DNA of 11,883 bases, taken from positions 2,274 to 14,156 of the forward strand of contig JAHFDX010000030.1 of the NCBI GenBank assembly GCA_023248785.1, given 5' to 3'. Made by a program: the position numbers and the translations under genes. The stretch is from Myxococcales bacterium. Its GTDB lineage: Bacteria > Myxococcota_A > Polyangia > Polyangiales > Polyangiaceae. This document shows, piece by piece, positions 8,780 through 11,883 of the stretch. Positions within the stretch are counted from its first letter, which is position 1, and each line of letters opens with the position of its first letter. The notes under the pieces were generated by a model. It did not search any database and was not told where the DNA came from. It worked only from the letters and a program-made list of their open reading frames with translations.

Positions 8780-9777
8780 GCGCGCCCGGAACCGGATTCG
8801 CTGTTCTCGTAAACGCGAACGCTAGGCGCGGCGGGAGAAGAATTGCGGCGCAGATCGGGACCGTCCTTCGGGGGGCAAACGTTCGTTTGACGCGCTCGCT
8901 CGCCGAAATTGAAAATTGGTTGCGGGTGCTGCCAGATCCGAAAATGATTTTGTCGGCGGGCGGCGATGGGACCGCAATTGCCCTATTGACTGCTCTTTCG
9001 CACGTGCGCGCCGATCACGAAGTTTTTCCACCCATCGGATTACTTCCGCTCGGGACGGGCAACGGTTGGGCTCGCGCAACGGGCGCGCCCAAGATTGGCG
9101 AATCGCTGAGGCTGCTCGCCCGAGGCCCCGCACCGTTGCCAACCAGAGCCTTTGGACTTGTTGCAGTCGAAGACACGCTTTGCCAATTCGCCGGGTGCGG
9201 ATGGGACGGGCTGATTTTGAACGATTACAGAGAACAGCTTGCGGCAACCAAGAACGCCGGAGTCCTCTCGAAGACCGTGTATGGCTACCTCTCCGCTATT
9301 TTTACGCGCTCGTTGCCGAAGTCGCTTACGAGCAAACGACCCCGTGTCGTCATCGAGAACTTGGGCGAAGAAGTGTTCACGGTCAACGCAGGCGGCAGGC
9401 CCACGCGTCTTGCCGGCGCCAAGCGGGGCACAGTCCTTTACGAGGGGACATTCGGCGTGACAGGCGTCGCGACCACTCCCGAGTTTGGATACGGATTTCG
9501 CGCGTTTCCCTTCGCGGAGCGCATGCTTGGCCTCGTCAATTGCCGACTCTACGCGGGGCATCCCTTCACTGCCATCACGAACTTGCGACAGCTGTGGCAC
9601 GGACATCATCCCATGCCTCACATGTTCGATTGGTTTTCGACCGGCATCCGCATGCACTTTTCACAACCTGTCCCCCTTGAAATTGGAGGCGACGGTTGTG
9701 GCGAGCGCACGATGGTCGACTTTGTCATCGCGCCACGACAGGTCAACTTACTTGACTGGCGGCGCATGCGCGATTGA
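8776..9777 (+). CDS. Diacylglycerol kinase-family lipid kinase (DAGK catalytic domain)
   Basis: This 333-residue protein belongs to the DgkB/YegS/sphingosine-kinase fold family, which phosphorylates diacylglycerol or related lipids with ATP. Visible signatures are the N-terminal VLVNANARRGG strand-loop (10-20), the nucleotide-binding GGDGT at 62-66, LPLGTGNGWARATG at 90-103, FAGCGWDG in the C-terminal domain, and EIGGDGCGE at 302-310, which sits where family members have the conserved DGE loop. After GGDGT the family often has an acidic residue (GGDGTxNE), but here the sequence is AIALL, so substrate or metal contacts may differ. The ATG overlaps the plsC stop (ATGA), with a GAGG at 8768-8771 four bases upstream. 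With PlsC this gives two routes to phosphatidic acid, by acylation and by diacylglycerol recycling. A ceramide or long-chain-base kinase role is also possible, since some myxobacteria make sphingolipids. Its stop lies 5 bp from the stop of the converging gene. Confidence 0.85.
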   Translation: MSAPGTGFAVLVNANARRGGRRIAAQIGTVLRGANVRLTRSLAEIENWLRVLPDPKMILSAGGDGTAIALLTALSHVRADHEVFPPIGLLPLGTGNGWARATGAPKIGESLRLLARGPAPLPTRAFGLVAVEDTLCQFAGCGWDGLILNDYREQLAATKNAGVLSKTVYGYLSAIFTRSLPKSLTSKRPRVVIENLGEEVFTVNAGGRPTRLAGAKRGTVLYEGTFGVTGVATTPEFGYGFRAFPFAERMLGLVNCRLYAGHPFTAITNLRQLWHGHHPMPHMFDWFSTGIRMHFSQPVPLEIGGDGCGERTMVDFVIAPRQVNLLDWRRMRD

Positions 9778-9782
9778 CCGCG

Positions 9783-10802
9783 TTACCGCGCTGGGGTCCT
9801 TCCTACCTTCGTTCTTGATGGTCCAGGCGCATTCGTGGGAACGATTGCCTCCGGAAAATAATCATGCGGATCCACGCTAGGGGCCGGCATGTTTCCGGGT
9901 GGTGGCTGCCAGATGGGCCCGCCTTCTACATCCTTGCAACAGCGAAACGACCAGAAATAATACCATTCGTCGGGCGTGTGGCTGAAGCTCATCGGCCGAC
10001 ACGCGTTTCGAACGTGCCCCCACGCACCTCCTTTGAGCCCGGCCCACTTCGACTTGTGCTCCGGCTTCTGATCCGAAACGACCCACTCGTCAAAGTTACC
10101 CGTCATGTCGTGAACACCGAAGCCACTCTTGCATCCCTGCATCGAACCCGAAGGTACACTTTGATCGAGACGCGAGAGCTCTTTGAATTGGACGACCTTG
10201 TCCCGTGCGGAGAAGAGGAAACCTCCTTCCGCCTTACGAGGATCGACGAAGTAATTGTCGATGTTGCACGTGTCGTGGTTGCGTTCCCATCCATACGGAA
10301 AAGGAAGGTGCTCTGGGCCCTCGCAAGCGGCAGTCCATTCCGTCGCCCAACAGAGTCGCTTGCCCTTGGAGTTACAGGTTGCCTGCGCTTGAAACCACGT
10401 TGCGTTCCAGACTGGATGGCCTCCCGCTTGATTTGGATATTCGTACTTGTCGATGCAAAATTGGCGACGTTCTTCGGTGCCGACACACTTGGTCGAGCCT
10501 CCCTTGAAGCGATGACAAATCTTCAGGTGGTTCGGCTCTTCGTGCTCCAAATCGAGGCATTCGCGCTCCACCTTCGAGCAGAAGTTGACGTCAACGTGCG
10601 CCATATCGTTTGGGCACGGTGACGTTGCAGATGTCGGACGTGCCGCGTCTAAAATAACAGACAGCGTTCCACTATCCGAAACCACGGTTGAACTTGAAGC
10701 AACAGGCGCGGCCCCGTCGATGCTCGCAAGCTTGGTGGTGCACGCGAGAAGGCACGCCGTCATGAAAACGAGACAGACCGGCCACGTGCGTATCAATCGC
10801 AC
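9783..10802 (-). CDS. Lipoprotein with SUMF1/formylglycine-generating-enzyme-like domain, probably not a true FGE
   Basis: The 339-residue product starts at GTG (10802-10800). It opens with a lipoprotein signal: Arg-rich N-terminus, hydrophobic stretch and lipobox LLAC with the lipidated Cys at 21, so it is membrane-anchored outside the cytoplasm. A Ser/Ala-rich linker (about 31-62) leads into an FGE-sulfatase fold. Family landmarks are FCIDKYEYPN (115-124), RLCWATEW (149-156), MTGNFDEW (233-240), GGAWGHVRNAC (258-268) and WSFRCC (284-289). In true formylglycine-generating enzymes the equivalent loop is GGS-aromatic-x-C-x4-C, with two copper-binding catalytic cysteines. Here the first is His263 and only Cys268 remains, so oxidase activity is doubtful. 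The mature part holds 14 further cysteines, suggesting disulfides. A Pro-rich tail ends the protein. It lies 15 bp downstream of the acyl-CoA synthetase and is probably cotranscribed with it. No sulfatase gene is nearby. The biological role is unknown. Confidence 0.85.
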   Translation of the reverse strand: MRLIRTWPVCLVFMTACLLACTTKLASIDGAAPVASSSTVVSDSGTLSVILDAARPTSATSPCPNDMAHVDVNFCSKVERECLDLEHEEPNHLKICHRFKGGSTKCVGTEERRQFCIDKYEYPNQAGGHPVWNATWFQAQATCNSKGKRLCWATEWTAACEGPEHLPFPYGWERNHDTCNIDNYFVDPRKAEGGFLFSARDKVVQFKELSRLDQSVPSGSMQGCKSGFGVHDMTGNFDEWVVSDQKPEHKSKWAGLKGGAWGHVRNACRPMSFSHTPDEWYYFWSFRCCKDVEGGPIWQPPPGNMPAPSVDPHDYFPEAIVPTNAPGPSRTKVGRTPAR

Positions 10803-10811
10803 GAGAGAGCG

Positions 10812-10817
10812 CTCCTT
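10812..10817 (-). promoter_or_regulatory. Ribosome binding site deciding the GTG start of the SUMF1-like lipoprotein
   Basis: AAGGAG on the minus strand lies nine bases upstream of the GTG at 10802. In the lipoprotein's frame the codon just before this site is the TGA of the upstream synthetase (10820-10818), so no earlier start is possible and GTG is the only good choice. Confidence 0.75.
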
Positions 10818-11883
10818 TCACGCATTGGCCGTCGCTGACGCTTGCTTCTTGTTGTAAAGCGAAAGAAGTGCGTCACCATAGACCTCCACAACCGTGCGGC
10901 GCTTAAGGCTCATTTTCGGAGTCAGCATGCCGTTTTCTGTCGTGAAGTCGGCAGTGATGAGCGCAAAGTCGCGAATCTCCTCAAAGCCCTTGAATGCCTC
11001 GCCGTATTGCGCAACTTGTTGCTTGTAGAGATCGCGCACTTTGGGCTCTTTGATCAGATCGTCGATGGATTTGCCGGATAGTCCCTCGCTTGCGGCCCAT
11101 TCTTTGAGTCGATCGGCAGCGACTACAATGAGCGCAACGTTGTGTGGCTTATTGTCGCCGTACACCATGATGTTCGCGATGAATGGCGAGAGTTTGAATT
11201 GCTCCTCAAGCGGAGCGGGCGCGACGTACTTTCCGTTTTCGAGCTTGTATTGCTCCTTGATACGACCGGTGATGAAGAGGAAGCCGTTCTTGTCGACATA
11301 ACCCATGTCACCACTTCGAAATCCGCGATCCGAAGTGAACACCGCTTTGTTGTCTTCGTCGCGGTTGTGGTAGCCCAGCATCACGTTCGGACCGTAGATG
11401 ACGATTTCGCCTTCGGGATTCGCGCCGTCCACTCGACCTTCAACGGCGCTTGTGTCGATCACAATTCGCACGTTCGGGATCGCCTTGCCAACCGAACCAA
11501 TCTTGCGCGCCTTCGCGTAGTTCATCGTCGCGATGGGGCTGGTTTCGGTGAGACCATAGCCCTCGTAAACCGTTACGCCGATGCCATCGATGAACTCAGC
11601 AACCTCTTTGCTGATCGCCGCGCCGCCGCTGAAGGCATATTTCAGGCGCCCACCGAATCGCGCGCGCACTTTACCGAATACGAGCTTGTCCGCGAGCGAA
11701 AGCGCAACCTTCTCAAAAAGGCCGACGGGCTTTCCGTCACGCAGTTTCGACGCTGCCCCCAACGCTGTTTTCACCAGCGCTTGAATTGGCGCGGGTTTCG
11801 TTTCCAATTGCTTTTGCACCGCCGCATACAGGCGATTGAATACGCGCGGAACGCTAAAGAGCAGTGTTGGCTGCACTTCAGCA
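10818..11883 (-). CDS. Long-chain acyl-CoA synthetase, C-terminal part (AMP-binding family, partial)
   Basis: This family activates long-chain fatty acids with ATP and CoA to acyl-CoA at the membrane. About 354 C-terminal residues are visible, and the reading frame continues through the right edge. The codon at 11876 (GTG) is internal because the family is around 600 residues long. Numbered from that codon, motifs are FSGGAAIS (82-89), YEGYGLTETSP (104-114, adenylate-binding), GYHNRDEDN (168-176), FRSGD (186-190, with the ribose-contacting Asp), GRIKEQYKLENGKYVAP (204-220, the hinge and long-chain synthetase signature) and LTPKMSLKRR near 318-327. The LENGKYVAP form resembles the eukaryote-like branch seen in myxobacteria and actinobacteria. 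In that C-terminal loop the usual catalytic Lys position (LTPxxK) appears to hold Ser, with Lys residues at 321 and 325 on either side; alignment is needed. It is the first gene of a likely two-gene unit with the lipoprotein 15 bp downstream. Confidence 0.9.
   Translation of the reverse strand, partial: AEVQPTLLFSVPRVFNRLYAAVQKQLETKPAPIQALVKTALGAASKLRDGKPVGLFEKVALSLADKLVFGKVRARFGGRLKYAFSGGAAISKEVAEFIDGIGVTVYEGYGLTETSPIATMNYAKARKIGSVGKAIPNVRIVIDTSAVEGRVDGANPEGEIVIYGPNVMLGYHNRDEDNKAVFTSDRGFRSGDMGYVDKNGFLFITGRIKEQYKLENGKYVAPAPLEEQFKLSPFIANIMVYGDNKPHNVALIVVAADRLKEWAASEGLSGKSIDDLIKEPKVRDLYKQQVAQYGEAFKGFEEIRDFALITADFTTENGMLTPKMSLKRRTVVEVYGDALLSLYNKKQASATANA

Noticed and set aside
9770..9800. Bidirectional terminator between the converging kinase and lipoprotein genes
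   Set aside because: Only 5 bp separate the stops. The sequence there shows a short ACCGCG direct repeat but no hairpin with a T-run.
9783..10802. Genuine formylglycine-generating enzyme activating a sulfatase
   Set aside because: The first catalytic cysteine is missing (His263), no sulfatase is adjacent, and the protein is a lipoprotein with a long linker.
1..11883. CRISPR array, tRNA/rRNA gene, insertion sequence or prophage
   Set aside because: No spaced perfect repeats, cloverleaf-like or rRNA-like sequence, transposase motif, or terminal inverted repeat was found on reading.

Overview
The window looks like chromosomal DNA of a Gram-negative delta-proteobacterial type bacterium, most likely Myxococcota. 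This is inferred from the mix of genes: a giant cytoplasmic TPR protein, a lipoprotein carrying a sulfatase-modifying-factor (SUMF1/FGE) fold, a eukaryote-like long-chain acyl-CoA synthetase and a PlsC/diacylglycerol-kinase pair. The GC content, judged by eye from a few lines, is in the mid-50s percent, lower than in most cultured myxobacteria. No RNA gene, insertion sequence, integrase, CRISPR array or phage gene was seen.

Layout. Positions 1-7918 (minus strand) are filled by one giant gene built from a degenerate repeat of about 72 residues (two TPR-like helical hairpins per unit). Its 3' end lies off the left edge. The reading frame breaks at a short GC-dinucleotide tract at 1067-1075. Downstream of it, the repeat pattern continues in another frame to the window edge. 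Removing two bases there restores both the frame and the exact 72-residue spacing. A divergent intergenic region of about 0.15-0.2 kb (from 7919) contains two small dyads. It is followed on the plus strand by a translationally coupled pair: a PlsC-type acyltransferase (8132-8779, with coding signal starting further upstream than any usual start codon) and a diacylglycerol-kinase-family lipid kinase (8776-9777). On the minus strand, converging on the kinase with only 5 bp between stop codons, are a lipoprotein with an FGE-like domain (9783-10802) and, 15 bp upstream of it, the C-terminal part of a long-chain acyl-CoA synthetase (10818-11883) that runs off the right edge.

How the genes fit together. 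Three of the five genes handle acyl chains or phosphatidic acid. The acyl-CoA synthetase activates fatty acids, PlsC acylates lysophosphatidic acid, and the lipid kinase converts diacylglycerol (or a related lipid) to its phosphate. The window is therefore a small phospholipid/fatty-acid neighbourhood beside a giant scaffold-like TPR protein of unknown function. Nothing in the sequence ties the TPR protein to lipid metabolism except its divergent position. The strongest candidates for something undescribed are the giant TPR protein with its regular 72-residue period and the dinucleotide-tract frame break inside it.
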